This document shows positions 1 through 9,190 of a stretch of 64,000 bases of DNA, piece after piece. Origin of the DNA: CAYZJV01 sp049310885 (GTDB lineage Bacteria > Spirochaetota > Spirochaetia > Sphaerochaetales > Sphaerochaetaceae); the NCBI RefSeq assembly GCF_049310885.1, contig NZ_JBMDYO010000005.1, positions 110,160 through 174,159 on the forward strand, written 5' to 3'. The notes under the pieces are model-generated. The model was not told the origin of the DNA. It made no database searches and saw only the letters and a list, made by a program, of their open reading frames with translations. Each line of letters starts with the position of its first letter. Within the stretch, counting starts at the first letter, position 1. A program made the translations under genes and the position numbers.

Positions 1-540
1 TGCCCGAGTGGCTAACTTAAGACTCCCAGTCTTGAATTTCCCTAAAGCTCCAGTCTTGCTTCTGGTTCCTTCAGGAAAGATAAACATAGGTATGCCTTTC
101 CTGATATTCTCGACTCCCTTGAGGATAGCGCTTATAGATGAGCGGGGGCTATTACGATCGATGTAGACACAATTTATGGAGCGGATCCAGGAATTCACCA
201 ATGGTATGCGGTCAAGTTCCTGCTTAGTGATGAAACCCGCCCAAATTTTCAATCCAGCGATGACTGCGGGAATGTCGAGCATGCTCTGGTGGTTGGAGAC
301 GAAGCATACAGGAGTACCGTCACGAGGGATACGCTCGGCTCCCCTGATTTCCATCTTGATATTCAGGGACCAGAGTATGGTGCGTGAGATATTAGTTCCA
401 TTGAACCGCATCCATCTATCGGCCGTATTTCCAGCCCCAAAGAGACGCATCACTGCTGCAGGGAAAATCCCTACGAACATGGACAGTATAAAGGTAGGTA
501 CGACAATCAGTACCGCAATGGCTACATGAATATACTTCAA
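1..540 (-). CDS. plsC: 1-acyl-sn-glycerol-3-phosphate acyltransferase, 3' end cut by window edge
   Basis: Transfers an acyl chain to lysophosphatidic acid, giving phosphatidic acid, at the inner membrane. The visible 180 codons start with a hydrophobic N-terminal segment. They then show the HX4D acyltransferase motif (NHQSMLD, about residue 78) and the FPEGTRS motif (about residue 155), followed by the usual GKFKTGSLKLA stretch. The start is a TTG at 538-540 with GGAGG seven bases upstream; no ATG fits better. It lies 16 bases after the ABC exporter gene, so it is probably the last visible member of the helicase-exporter-plsC operon. The C-terminus is missing because the window ends. Confidence 0.9.
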   Translation of the reverse strand, partial: MKYIHVAIAVLIVVPTFILSMFVGIFPAAVMRLFGAGNTADRWMRFNGTNISRTILWSLNIKMEIRGAERIPRDGTPVCFVSNHQSMLDIPAVIAGLKIWAGFITKQELDRIPLVNSWIRSINCVYIDRNSPRSSISAILKGVENIRKGIPMFIFPEGTRSKTGALGKFKTGSLKLATRA

Positions 541-556
541 CACAAAAACCTCCCTA

Positions 557-2275
557 TCAACGAAGCTCTTGGTTCCGATAGAGTTTCGCATAGTGTCCTC
601 CGGCTGCAATCAGGGAGTCATGGTCTCCAGACTCTACGATTGTACCATTGGCCAACACATAGATGATGTCCGCATCGCGTACCGTAGTCAACCGATGGGC
701 AATAACAATAGCGGTGCGTCCCTCGGCAAGCCGTTTGAACGCATCTTGAATCTGGAATTCGGATTCACTGTCGAGGCTACTGGTAGCCTCATCGAACATA
801 AGAATACGAGGATTCTTCAAATAGACTCTTGCGATGGATATCCGTTGTTTCTGGCCTCCGGAGAGGCGTGTACCCCGTTCTCCTACCTCTGTATCCAAAC
901 CATCAGGAAGGCTTTGGACAAAGGTTGCAAGATTCGCTTCGCCCAGTGCATGCCACATTTCTTCATCAGTTGCATCGCTCTTTCCGTACTTGAGATTCTC
1001 CCTGATACTAGCATCGAAGAGGAACACATTCTGTTGAACGAATCCAATTTGTCGACGCAATGAGGATTTTTTCACATGGGCAATATCATGCCCATCGATC
1101 ATAATTCTTCCCTCTTCAGGTTCATAAAAACGAGGTATAAGTGATACGAGAGTACTCTTTCCAGCTCCCGATTCGCCTACAATAGCGACCGTGCTTCCGC
1201 CTGGTATAGTCAAATCTATTCCTCCCAGAATCTCTTCACCATCGGAATCGTATCTGAATCTGACTTTATCGAAGGCAATCTTACCTTCGGAGACTTTGAG
1301 ATCGACTGCATCGGGTAAATCATTGATATCGCTTTGGATATCCATGACCTCCAAAAAACGCTCGAACGATGCCATTCCCTGTTGCAACTGTTCAGTGAAG
1401 TGGATAAGCCGGTCGATAGGAGGAAGAACAATGCCTACATAGAGAATAAATGCAACAAGGTCGTAGACAGGAACTATCCCTTGGTAGATCAGGATGGCAC
1501 CACCGGCAACCGTGGTAAAGTAGTAGAGTTCTCTGAAGAACATCATGGTCGACTCATAACGGGCCATGACCTTGTACTGGTTGCTCCTTGCTGTCTGGAA
1601 AATGGTATTCACTTGTTTGAATTTTTGTCTCTCATAACCTTCACTCGTAAAAGACTGGACTTCACGTACACCCTGTATCGAGTTTTCCACTACCGAGTTC
1701 ACATCTGCGACTGTAGTGCGGACAGCACGAAAGCCGGCCTTCAGCTTGTTCCCATAATAAATTCCGAAAAACAGCATAATCGGCAATGGGGCTATGGAGA
1801 CCAAAGCCAAGGGAACGCTATTGGTAAACATGAATCCGTACGCCCCTATGATCACAACCACGGAAATCAACAGGTCTTCGGGGCCATGGTGGGCGGTTTC
1901 GGTGATCATGAAAAGATCATTGGTAATCCGTGACATCAGATGTCCGGTCTTCGTTTGGTCGAAATAGCGGAAGGAGAGTCGCTGCAGATGGCCAAACAAA
2001 TCCTGACGCATATCGCTCTCCATGAATACACCAAGTTGGTGTCCCCAACGGACACGGATATACGTGCATAGCGTTTGCACAACATAGATACCCAGCATAA
2101 CGCCGAATACGGAGAGCATCATGGTCCAATCGTGGTTGGGAATGTAAGTGCGAAGCAGTTCACGGGTTAGTTGGGGAAATAGGATTGAGAGCAACGATCC
2201 CAAGACCGCCGCTCCCATATCTAAGAAGAAGAGTTTTCCATACGGCCTATAATAGGCTATGAAACGTCTAAGCAT
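557..2275 (-). CDS. ABC exporter, fused membrane and ATPase domains (MsbA/MdlB type)
   Basis: A 572-residue half-transporter that should work as a dimer in the inner membrane and export lipids, drugs or peptides; the substrate cannot be read from sequence. Residues 1-310 form the six-helix exporter membrane domain. The ATPase domain has Walker A GESGAGKST (about 367), Q-loop QQNVFLFD, signature LSGGQKQR (about 471), Walker B ILMFDEATSSLD and the switch histidine in IAHRL. I chose the ATG at 2273-2275, which overlaps the end of the helicase gene by eight bases and has GGGG just upstream. A longer in-frame ORF to 2341 lies inside the helicase gene and is unlikely to be used. plsC downstream hints at a role in envelope lipids, but that is only context. 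Confidence 0.9.
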   Translation of the reverse strand: MLRRFIAYYRPYGKLFFLDMGAAVLGSLLSILFPQLTRELLRTYIPNHDWTMMLSVFGVMLGIYVVQTLCTYIRVRWGHQLGVFMESDMRQDLFGHLQRLSFRYFDQTKTGHLMSRITNDLFMITETAHHGPEDLLISVVVIIGAYGFMFTNSVPLALVSIAPLPIMLFFGIYYGNKLKAGFRAVRTTVADVNSVVENSIQGVREVQSFTSEGYERQKFKQVNTIFQTARSNQYKVMARYESTMMFFRELYYFTTVAGGAILIYQGIVPVYDLVAFILYVGIVLPPIDRLIHFTEQLQQGMASFERFLEVMDIQSDINDLPDAVDLKVSEGKIAFDKVRFRYDSDGEEILGGIDLTIPGGSTVAIVGESGAGKSTLVSLIPRFYEPEEGRIMIDGHDIAHVKKSSLRRQIGFVQQNVFLFDASIRENLKYGKSDATDEEMWHALGEANLATFVQSLPDGLDTEVGERGTRLSGGQKQRISIARVYLKNPRILMFDEATSSLDSESEFQIQDAFKRLAEGRTAIVIAHRLTTVRDADIIYVLANGTIVESGDHDSLIAAGGHYAKLYRNQELR

Positions 2276-4097
2276 CCCCTTTATTCCTTTTGAACAAACG
2301 GGCGAGAAAGCCTTGTTTCTTCTTAGGTGCGCTAACCACATCGGGTGAACCCTTGGCTTTTACTGAGGCTTTGGGTCCTTGTTGAACTTGCTTGGCTGTC
2401 TTGTCATGTCTTGGGCTCTGGTTATTCGAGGATTTTAGGCTACCGGTAGCAGCTGATCCAGAAGAGTGTTTCGCTGAAGCCTTGCCATGCGATTTCTTTG
2501 GATTTTTTGGTGCTGCAGGTTGCACTGCCCCACTATCTTCAGCATATGCTTTCTTGTAATAAGCGATGCGTTCTTCAAAGTCCATCTTTTGGATATCTTG
2601 ATAACTCTTGCTCTTCGCCGATGGCTTAGGACGGTTGGTATTGCTCTTCTGTCTTGGAGCAGATTCGGCATAGCTCTTTCCCGGTTTAATGGGTTTGGCG
2701 GTATCGGGTTTCGCAGATTTGGCTGCAGCAGGCTTTGGAGAGCCTTTCCCGTGAGTTTTAGCTGTCGAACGGTTTCGGTTGGAAGGTCCTCGGGAACTGC
2801 TGTTTCCACGCCTTGGACCAGACTTGGACTGTCGGCCTCCCCTTGCACCACCTGAAGAGCGTGAGGCGAATTCACTCTCCGATACCAGATCCCTGAAGCG
2901 CATTTTAGCGCTCTTATCTTCAACCTTAGGAAGAGTCTCTTCATCTGCCCACATGACGGGAATCTTCATCTGGATATAGTTTTCGATCGCTTCAAGCCCA
3001 TAGACGAACTGTTCACAAGCCAATGTGATCGCTTTTCCCGATTTCCCAGCACGTGCGGTTCTCCCTATGCGGTGGACATAACTCTCATAGTCTTCTGGAA
3101 TATCGAAATTGACCACCAACTCTAGATCATCGATCTGCAATCCCCGCGCGGCGACATCGGTCGCTACCAGAAATCTCAATTCTCCACTCTTCATCCGATT
3201 AATGACCCCCAGGCGCTTGCTCTGGGGCAAGTCTCCCATGAGGTATTGTGTTTTATACCCATTTACATTGAGACGTTTGCTTATCTCTACAGCCTTTGCT
3301 TTGGTATTGGTGAATATCAGTGCGTTGGAGGGATCCTCCTTTGCCATAAGACGGAGAAACAGGTCGAATTTCTCATCCTTGGAGACATGATAGAGTTCCT
3401 GGGTGATAGCCTTAACAGTAATCTCCTCAGGTTGGACCTCTATCTCCAATGGTGTGTTCATATAATCCCATGCCAGATTACGTACTCGGGTCCCCAAGGT
3501 TGCACTGAAGAGCATGGTTTGACGCTGGTCTTTCTTTACCATGAGCTTGAACATCTTTTGGACATCGGGATAGAACCCCATATCGAACAATCGATCAGCC
3601 TCATCGATCACGAATGTATCGATCGATTTGAAGTCAAGCTTACCCATTTTCTGGTAGTCAAGGATTCTTCCGGGAGTGCCTATGATCAGATCAACACCCT
3701 CAGCAATCTGCTTATCCTGTTTGGCATACCCAACGCCACCATAGAAACACCCAATCCGAAACCCGGGTATTCCTGTGGAAAGCAATCGTGCATCCTCTTC
3801 AATCTGGACAGCCAGCTCCCGTGTTGGTGCTACAATCAACGCCACTGGTGATTTTGCGGTATAGGCCTTATCCTCTGGTAGTTGTTTCGCTGCTTCCCGA
3901 GCGTCTATAAACTTCTGTAGCAAGGTGATAAGAAATACGGCGGTTTTTCCCGATCCCGTTTTCGACTGCGCCATGACATCCTTGCCCTGCAAGGCTCCGG
4001 GGAGGACTTTTTCCTGCACAGGCATGCAGTCGGTAAAGCCGGCAGCCTCTATCCCCTTCATCACTTCTTCGTGTAGTGGTAATTCTTTGAATTTCAT
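2268..4097 (-). CDS. DEAD-box RNA helicase with basic low-complexity tail
   Basis: ATP-dependent RNA helicase, 609 residues. The core (about residues 1-390) carries the Q motif, SKTGSGKT (motif I), PTRELAVQ (Ia), VIDEADRLFDMG (II), SAT (III) and HRIGRTARAG (VI). Residues from about 410 are rich in Ser, Lys, Arg, Pro and Ala, an RNA-binding tail typical of RhlE/DeaD-like enzymes in ribosome assembly or cold adaptation. The ATG at 4097 has no Shine-Dalgarno sequence. Instead a TATAGT box ends seven bases before it, so the mRNA is probably leaderless. It is the first gene of the unit that runs on to the ABC exporter and plsC. Confidence 0.93.
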   Translation of the reverse strand: MKFKELPLHEEVMKGIEAAGFTDCMPVQEKVLPGALQGKDVMAQSKTGSGKTAVFLITLLQKFIDAREAAKQLPEDKAYTAKSPVALIVAPTRELAVQIEEDARLLSTGIPGFRIGCFYGGVGYAKQDKQIAEGVDLIIGTPGRILDYQKMGKLDFKSIDTFVIDEADRLFDMGFYPDVQKMFKLMVKKDQRQTMLFSATLGTRVRNLAWDYMNTPLEIEVQPEEITVKAITQELYHVSKDEKFDLFLRLMAKEDPSNALIFTNTKAKAVEISKRLNVNGYKTQYLMGDLPQSKRLGVINRMKSGELRFLVATDVAARGLQIDDLELVVNFDIPEDYESYVHRIGRTARAGKSGKAITLACEQFVYGLEAIENYIQMKIPVMWADEETLPKVEDKSAKMRFRDLVSESEFASRSSGGARGGRQSKSGPRRGNSSSRGPSNRNRSTAKTHGKGSPKPAAAKSAKPDTAKPIKPGKSYAESAPRQKSNTNRPKPSAKSKSYQDIQKMDFEERIAYYKKAYAEDSGAVQPAAPKNPKKSHGKASAKHSSGSAATGSLKSSNNQSPRHDKTAKQVQQGPKASVKAKGSPDVVSAPKKKQGFLARLFKRNKGDA

Positions 4098-4103
4098 GCA
4101 CCA

Positions 4104-4132
4104 ACTATACTCTGTTTTGCGACATTAGTGTA
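4104..4132 (-). promoter_or_regulatory. Promoter of the DEAD-box helicase, leaderless type
   Basis: The -10 box TATAGT is at 4104-4109. The -35 is weak (TACACT, 4127-4132) at a 17-base spacing. Six bases separate the -10 from the ATG, so the expected start of transcription is the A of the ATG. The -35 overlaps the last codon of the upstream aminotransferase gene. Confidence 0.5.
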
Positions 4133-4949
4133 GTGCATCCACCTCCCAAGTGCGAATGAGTGCATGGATTGGCCGAGCGACCACCCCTGTAGCAATAAAG
4201 CTATGGTTTTCATAGGATGCCACCGGCATAGCGCCCATACTTGTCGAAGAGATGAACATTTCGTCGTACATTCCTGAAAGCAAATCCTTCGCCGAGGGAG
4301 CCTCATACACCAGTTTATACCCAATTTCGTCAATAGCCTTTATGATTTTGTCGCGGGTGACTCCCTCCAAAACGGCATTCGATGGTGCCGTGTAGACTAC
4401 AGGTCCCTTGCATGCGAATACGTTGCTCCTCGTCCCTTCTAGAATCAAGCCGTGGCGATCTATCAACAATGCCTCGAAAGCCCCTAAACTGCTTGCTTTC
4501 CTAAGAGCGAGGAAATTCATGAGGAGTGAGCATGTCTTGTACTGGGGTAACATCCGTTCCCCCTCGTATCCAATAGTCTTGATCCCTTCAGAGTAGAAGC
4601 TTTCGGGATATGTGAGCATGGTAGATGTAGTTATGAATAGTCTCGCCTCGATGCCTCCCATAAGGAGAATACGTACCGTAGCATCTTCGATTCCATCAGT
4701 TGTTAGCAATAGAAGGAGCCAACCATGTACCTGTTCCGTGGTAAAATCATGACGTAGTCCTATACCGTCAGCAGAATAGAACAGTCTCTCGATATGGTCG
4801 ATTGGATAGACTATCTTGCCCCTAATCACACGAAGCGATTCATAGACACCGAAACCATATTGTAGTTCCCTGTCTTGGACAGGAAGGACTGCATCGGATG
4901 CATCGATCAGAGATCCATTCAGTATTGCATGTTTTCCCAGTGTCTCCAT
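4125..4949 (-). CDS. Class-IV (branched-chain/D-amino-acid type) aminotransferase
   Basis: PLP enzyme of fold type IV, 274 residues, close to the family norm. It begins with the ILNG...DRELQYGFGVYESLRV pattern. It carries the likely catalytic lysine in QYKTCSLLMNFLALRKA (about residue 143) and the phosphate-binding LEGTRSNVF and LEGVTRD motifs. These features fit branched-chain aminotransferase, D-alanine aminotransferase or aminodeoxychorismate lyase, and sequence by eye does not separate them. The ATG at 4949 is preferred because GAGGAG lies seven bases upstream; the ATG at 4955 would be too close to it. The gene is 19 bases after ftsK and probably cotranscribed. Confidence 0.85.
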   Translation of the reverse strand: METLGKHAILNGSLIDASDAVLPVQDRELQYGFGVYESLRVIRGKIVYPIDHIERLFYSADGIGLRHDFTTEQVHGWLLLLLTTDGIEDATVRILLMGGIEARLFITTSTMLTYPESFYSEGIKTIGYEGERMLPQYKTCSLLMNFLALRKASSLGAFEALLIDRHGLILEGTRSNVFACKGPVVYTAPSNAVLEGVTRDKIIKAIDEIGYKLVYEAPSAKDLLSGMYDEMFISSTSMGAMPVASYENHSFIATGVVARPIHALIRTWEVDALH

Positions 4950-4968
4950 CACCATGCTCCTCTACTCC

Positions 4969-7641
4969 CTACTCGGGAAATTTCAATAATTCTCTCGGCT
5001 TACTGCCACGGGCAGGACCTACCAGACCATCGTCCTCCATCTGTTCAACCAAACGGGCGGCGCGGTTGTATCCTATCTTCAATCGTCTTTGCAGGTAGGA
5101 GGCAGAGGCACTTTGCCTCTCCACAACTATCTTGAGAGCTTTCTCCATGAGGGCTTCATCACTATCATCATCAATACTATCGTCATCATCATCGTCTGAA
5201 GAGCTGGTATCCTCGTCTTCGAAAAAGGCTTCATCCAAGTAATCGGGTTCTCCTTGTGTCTTTGCAAATGCGACGATCCTCTCGACCTCCTCGTCACTTA
5301 GGAATGCGCCCTGGATACGAACCGAGTTAGGATCCCAACCTGGAGCAAAAAGCATATCGCCCCGTCCTAGCAGTTTCTCAGCGCCGGTCTCATCAATGAT
5401 GATCCTGCTGTCTATCTGGCTAGCTACCATAAAGGCTATCCGGGAAGGGATATTCGACTTGATGATACCGGTGATCACGTTCGCTGATGGACGCTGGGTA
5501 GCGAGAACCAAATGGATACCGACTGCTCTGGCCATTGCAGCTAGTCTAGCCAAAAGTGTCTCCAGTTCCTTTCCTACCGTAGTCATGAGATCCGCGAATT
5601 CATCAATCACCACAACGATATAGGGTAATCGTTCGCGAGCAAGCTTCATATCGATAATCTTCTTGTTATAAGCTGCGATATTCCGGACAGCCAATGCATT
5701 GAGCAACTTATACCGACGATCCATTTCATAGAGGCAGAATTCCAAAGCTTTTATCGTCTTCTTGGGGTCTGTGATGACTGGTGTAAGGAGGTGGGGAATC
5801 CCGTTATAGACTCTCAGTTCAACTATCTTAGGATCGACAAGGATTAGCCTCACCTCTTTTGGCGAACGACGGTAGAGCAGGGAACTGATGAGTGAGTTGA
5901 CGCATACAGATTTTCCTGAACCGGTAGCACCTGCAATTAGAAGATGTGGTGTTTGGGTAATTTCGATAACAACCGGTTCACCGGTGATCTTGCGCCCCAA
6001 GACCATGGGAACTTGGTAATTTTTGGCATCTATGGTCGGAAGTAGATCTTTAAATCCAATAATGGAACGATGCCTGTTGGGAACTTCGATACCTACAGCC
6101 TGCTTACCAGGAATGGGTGCTACAATACGTATCTGTCGTGCTGCAAGTTGGAGCGCGATATTGTCTGAGAGACTGATGATCGAACTCACCCTCACCCCAG
6201 GAGCAGGGGAGACTTCGAACATGGTTACCGTGGGACCTTTTACGATATTCATGAGTGTGGCGTCAATCTTGAACTGCTTCAGTGTCATAATCAGGTTTTC
6301 GCCGGCTTCTCTGGTTTGGTTATCAATCTCCGTCACGTGATCCGGGTAGGTATCCAGCAGATCTTCACTTGGATAATTGTATCGCAGTTTGTTTCTCGTC
6401 AATAAGGCCGAAGACCCCGCATTCGAAGAGACAAGGCCTCCCACTCCACTCACCAGATCCATATCTTCAGCTTCATCGTCATCGCCGTCATCCGATACTT
6501 GCTCTTTTTCTACCGTTGGAACAACCGGCTGCTTTGGTTTAGGAGGTGGCGTTTTATCTTCCTCTGTAGGTACCACCACCTCTACTTCAGGAGGAGATTC
6601 TGGAGTTTTCGCCCGTTTCGGCATGGAAGTGGGAACCTCCATAGTCGCGAGGCGAGCATCTTCTGCCATTTGCCTGCGCAAGGAGGGAATCGGGTCATAG
6701 GTTTTTCCGGGTGGAGCCTCTTCAGGCTCTTCCAAGTCATCTACGGGAGTATCGGCAATAAGGAGAGAATCATCGTCACGGACCTTTACGCTACCGACAT
6801 AGAGTCCCTCTTCGTGGGATTCCATCTGTGAAGAACCTATTGTTTTCAGTTTCGGTAATTCATGAATAGGAGGAAATGTCATTGGTTCATCAGGGTCCTG
6901 AAAATCCTCATCTCTGTAAGGATAGGTCATTGAAGAAGACCGATGCTCACCTTCCTCACGACGATCAACTAAGACCATCGCCGAATCTCCATTATCGTCA
7001 TCGGATTGTGTGGCGCCTTTTTTCTTTGGTTGTTTTTTCACATTTTTGGCTGAATCTGCCGCCAAACGTTTAGCTTCTTGCTTCTCTTTCTTAGCTAGTT
7101 TTCTCTCCAACGCCTTGGTTTTCTTCGGTTCAATCTTCTTATTCCCTTCTGGCTTTCGCATCCACTTTTCACGATACAGACGATTCAGACGAATCGATAT
7201 TATGGTGAATAGCAAGAAGAGTGTCAGCTCAAGCAAAAGCGCAAGTATGAGTAGGATTGTTCCCATAGTAGGTTCATGCGATAAACGTTGCAAGAGAAAA
7301 GCTGGTTCTGTTACCCCACTTCGCAATTGTGACAACAAAAAGAGGGTATAGAGAAAAACAAGGCTATAAGGAACCATCCACCAAAAGAAAGGTCTATGCA
7401 TGGTGGACAAAAAGAAAAGCGCCCAGACACCTAAAATCGTGGCAATGGCGTAGGCACCAAGAGGTTCTGTTAACAACGGTGGTATAAAACTGGTTTCCAC
7501 AGTACTAAGCATTTCTCGCAAGGCTGCATGGAAGGGGAGGACAGAGTAGACCTCTGCCGGCAAGAGTACAGGGAGGATTGCCACAGCTGCAGCTACCAGA
7601 CAAAGCATGGATAAGAACAATGGAAACTTTCGTATGTGCAA
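4969..7641 (-). CDS. ftsK: DNA translocase FtsK/SpoIIIE
   Basis: Septal DNA pump that clears chromosome termini during division. About 890 residues: four N-terminal membrane helices (residues 1-160), a long charged and proline-rich linker (about 160-420), then the motor. The motor shows Walker A GATGSGKS, Walker B YIVVVIDEFADLM and the FtsK-conserved ATQRPSANVITG. The C-terminal gamma winged helix (SASYLQRRLKIGYNRAARL) would read KOPS-like polar sites. An acidic run (EDTSSSDDDDDDSIDDDSDE) sits before it. The TTG at 7639-7641, with GGGGGA seven bases upstream, is the best start; a second TTG six bases earlier abuts the Shine-Dalgarno sequence. The gene is 21 bases downstream of uppP. Confidence 0.95.
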   Translation of the reverse strand: MHIRKFPLFLSMLCLVAAAVAILPVLLPAEVYSVLPFHAALREMLSTVETSFIPPLLTEPLGAYAIATILGVWALFFLSTMHRPFFWWMVPYSLVFLYTLFLLSQLRSGVTEPAFLLQRLSHEPTMGTILLILALLLELTLFLLFTIISIRLNRLYREKWMRKPEGNKKIEPKKTKALERKLAKKEKQEAKRLAADSAKNVKKQPKKKGATQSDDDNGDSAMVLVDRREEGEHRSSSMTYPYRDEDFQDPDEPMTFPPIHELPKLKTIGSSQMESHEEGLYVGSVKVRDDDSLLIADTPVDDLEEPEEAPPGKTYDPIPSLRRQMAEDARLATMEVPTSMPKRAKTPESPPEVEVVVPTEEDKTPPPKPKQPVVPTVEKEQVSDDGDDDEAEDMDLVSGVGGLVSSNAGSSALLTRNKLRYNYPSEDLLDTYPDHVTEIDNQTREAGENLIMTLKQFKIDATLMNIVKGPTVTMFEVSPAPGVRVSSIISLSDNIALQLAARQIRIVAPIPGKQAVGIEVPNRHRSIIGFKDLLPTIDAKNYQVPMVLGRKITGEPVVIEITQTPHLLIAGATGSGKSVCVNSLISSLLYRRSPKEVRLILVDPKIVELRVYNGIPHLLTPVITDPKKTIKALEFCLYEMDRRYKLLNALAVRNIAAYNKKIIDMKLARERLPYIVVVIDEFADLMTTVGKELETLLARLAAMARAVGIHLVLATQRPSANVITGIIKSNIPSRIAFMVASQIDSRIIIDETGAEKLLGRGDMLFAPGWDPNSVRIQGAFLSDEEVERIVAFAKTQGEPDYLDEAFFEDEDTSSSDDDDDDSIDDDSDEALMEKALKIVVERQSASASYLQRRLKIGYNRAARLVEQMEDDGLVGPARGSKPRELLKFPE

Positions 7642-7662
7642 AACCAATCCCCCTCTTCCAGT

Positions 7663-8484
7663 CTAAACGGTAATTATCAAACCGAACACCCCGACAACAA
7701 CCAGATAGAAACTGAAATACCAGAGTTTTGCCGTCCTGACCATCCATAGGAGGAGCCTCAATGCTGCCATTCCTGTTATGAATGCGGCTACGCATCCGAT
7801 AAAAATCGGAAGAAATGTCATTGTCTGACTTGCGACAGGATCTTCAAATAACGTGAGTACAAGGGCTCCCAATACAGCGGGAATAGAGAGAATGAAGGCA
7901 TACTCACCAGCTTTCTCCCTCTTCATTCCTGTCCACAAGGCACTGGAAAGTGTTATACCTGATCGTGATATCCCCGCCAGAGTCCCAAAACCTTGTCCAA
8001 TTCCGGTAACCAGTGCTTGGATCCAAGTATACTCTTTCTTGACCGTTATGAACCGATCCACGAAAGCTGTAGAGGCAAGAAGGAGTGCGGTTACCAACAT
8101 CAAAAAAGATACCATAGATGTGGAATCCTCGGGTAAATCCAATTTTCTCAGTCCTAAGGCTACTGCTACCGTCAATATCGTTGCTCCGATAACCACTAGG
8201 ACCATGCGTAACTCACTACGATCCTCTTCTTTTGTACGTCTGCCGATGAATCGAAAAGTAGCCATTACCAACCTTCCTACTAGCAAACGATAGTAGTAAA
8301 CAATAACAGCTAGTGTAGCCACATGCAAAAGGACATCGAACAGAAGGGGAACTTCTGGTATGGCCATATAATTCCTAGCCAAGACCAGATGTCCTGAACT
8401 CGAAACAGGAAGAAATTCCGTAAGTCCCTGGACAATACCCAATACGAGGCCTTCCCATACCTGCAATTCAGTTCCCATATCCAT
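7663..8484 (-). CDS. uppP: Undecaprenyl-diphosphatase
   Basis: Integral membrane phosphatase that recycles undecaprenyl pyrophosphate for cell-wall synthesis and gives bacitracin resistance. The 273 residues match the BacA/UppP family length and are hydrophobic throughout. Both catalytic signatures are present: EFLPVSSSGHLVLA near residue 22 and the GISRSG arginine motif near residue 170. Its ATG lies inside the end of rsmG (17-base overlap) with AAGGAG upstream, so translation is probably coupled. Confidence 0.95.
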   Translation of the reverse strand: MDMGTELQVWEGLVLGIVQGLTEFLPVSSSGHLVLARNYMAIPEVPLLFDVLLHVATLAVIVYYYRLLVGRLVMATFRFIGRRTKEEDRSELRMVLVVIGATILTVAVALGLRKLDLPEDSTSMVSFLMLVTALLLASTAFVDRFITVKKEYTWIQALVTGIGQGFGTLAGISRSGITLSSALWTGMKREKAGEYAFILSIPAVLGALVLTLFEDPVASQTMTFLPIFIGCVAAFITGMAALRLLLWMVRTAKLWYFSFYLVVVGVFGLIITV

Positions 8485-9190
8485 TCAACTCCTTCTTGGT
8501 CTCGCCTTTCTGCAAAATACACAAATTCCGTGGTGCCTCGAGGAAGGGAACAGACAATGGGACTATCCGTCTTGCCCAGCCCTTTACACTTCCCCCCTTC
8601 CCTCTCGCTACTAGGGCATCGACAGCTGCCAACTCTGGTGCTATGGACTCGATCCTGCCCTTGTACGCACAGACAAAGCCCCTATCTGAGAGGATATTCC
8701 CAACGGGGCGGATGATATCTTCCAAGGGATGGAAGGCTCTGAATGTAACGACATCGAATGTATCCGTTACCTCAGAGAGGTCACTTTGAATAACATTCAC
8801 ACGGTGGTCAAGGTTACAACGGGACACGACATTCCGTAAGAAACCCGAACGTCTTCCCATCCTTTCCACAAGCGAAACAGGAACATCGGAGAGCATGATA
8901 GCCAATGGAATTCCCGGTAATCCGGCACCTGAACCGACATCACACAGACGTCCTTCTGGACCAAAATCCTGCAACATATCCATAATTAAGGAAACAGGTG
9001 CCAGAGAATCCAACAGATGTTTTATGACAAAGTCTCTCCCCTCAGTTCCTACCAGTCGATAGACGGTATTGAATAGGTATATTTCATCAATATAGGTAGA
9101 AAACTGTCGATCTTGGCTGTCATCCATAGAGAGTCCCATACGGGCAATGCCTTCACGCAATAGCTCCATATCCTGTGCGATATCAGCCAT
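8468..9190 (-). CDS. rsmG: 16S rRNA (guanine-N7) methyltransferase RsmG (GidB)
   Basis: Methylates N7 of G527 in 16S rRNA using S-adenosylmethionine. The SAM-binding motif is GSGAGLPGIPLAI (about residue 80), followed by the family's LVERMGRRSGFLRNV. The reading frame is open to 9277, but the ATG at 9190 overlaps the mnmG stop and has GGGAGAGG seven bases upstream. This gives 240 residues, a normal RsmG length. mnmG-rsmG is the classic gidA-gidB pair. Confidence 0.95.
   Translation of the reverse strand: MADIAQDMELLREGIARMGLSMDDSQDRQFSTYIDEIYLFNTVYRLVGTEGRDFVIKHLLDSLAPVSLIMDMLQDFGPEGRLCDVGSGAGLPGIPLAIMLSDVPVSLVERMGRRSGFLRNVVSRCNLDHRVNVIQSDLSEVTDTFDVVTFRAFHPLEDIIRPVGNILSDRGFVCAYKGRIESIAPELAAVDALVARGKGGSVKGWARRIVPLSVPFLEAPRNLCILQKGETKKELNGYGN

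Noticed and set aside
1..42. The first bases (GCCCGAGTGGCTAAC...) look like the D-arm of a serine or leucine tRNA.
   Set aside because: The minus-strand frame through them continues plsC without a break (FPEGTRS then GKFKTGSLKLA), and no acceptor or T-arm partner is visible.
4969..5260. Low-complexity GAT/ATC repeats in the ftsK 3' region as a possible tandem repeat locus.
   Set aside because: They encode an in-frame acidic linker before the gamma domain, and the units are irregular.
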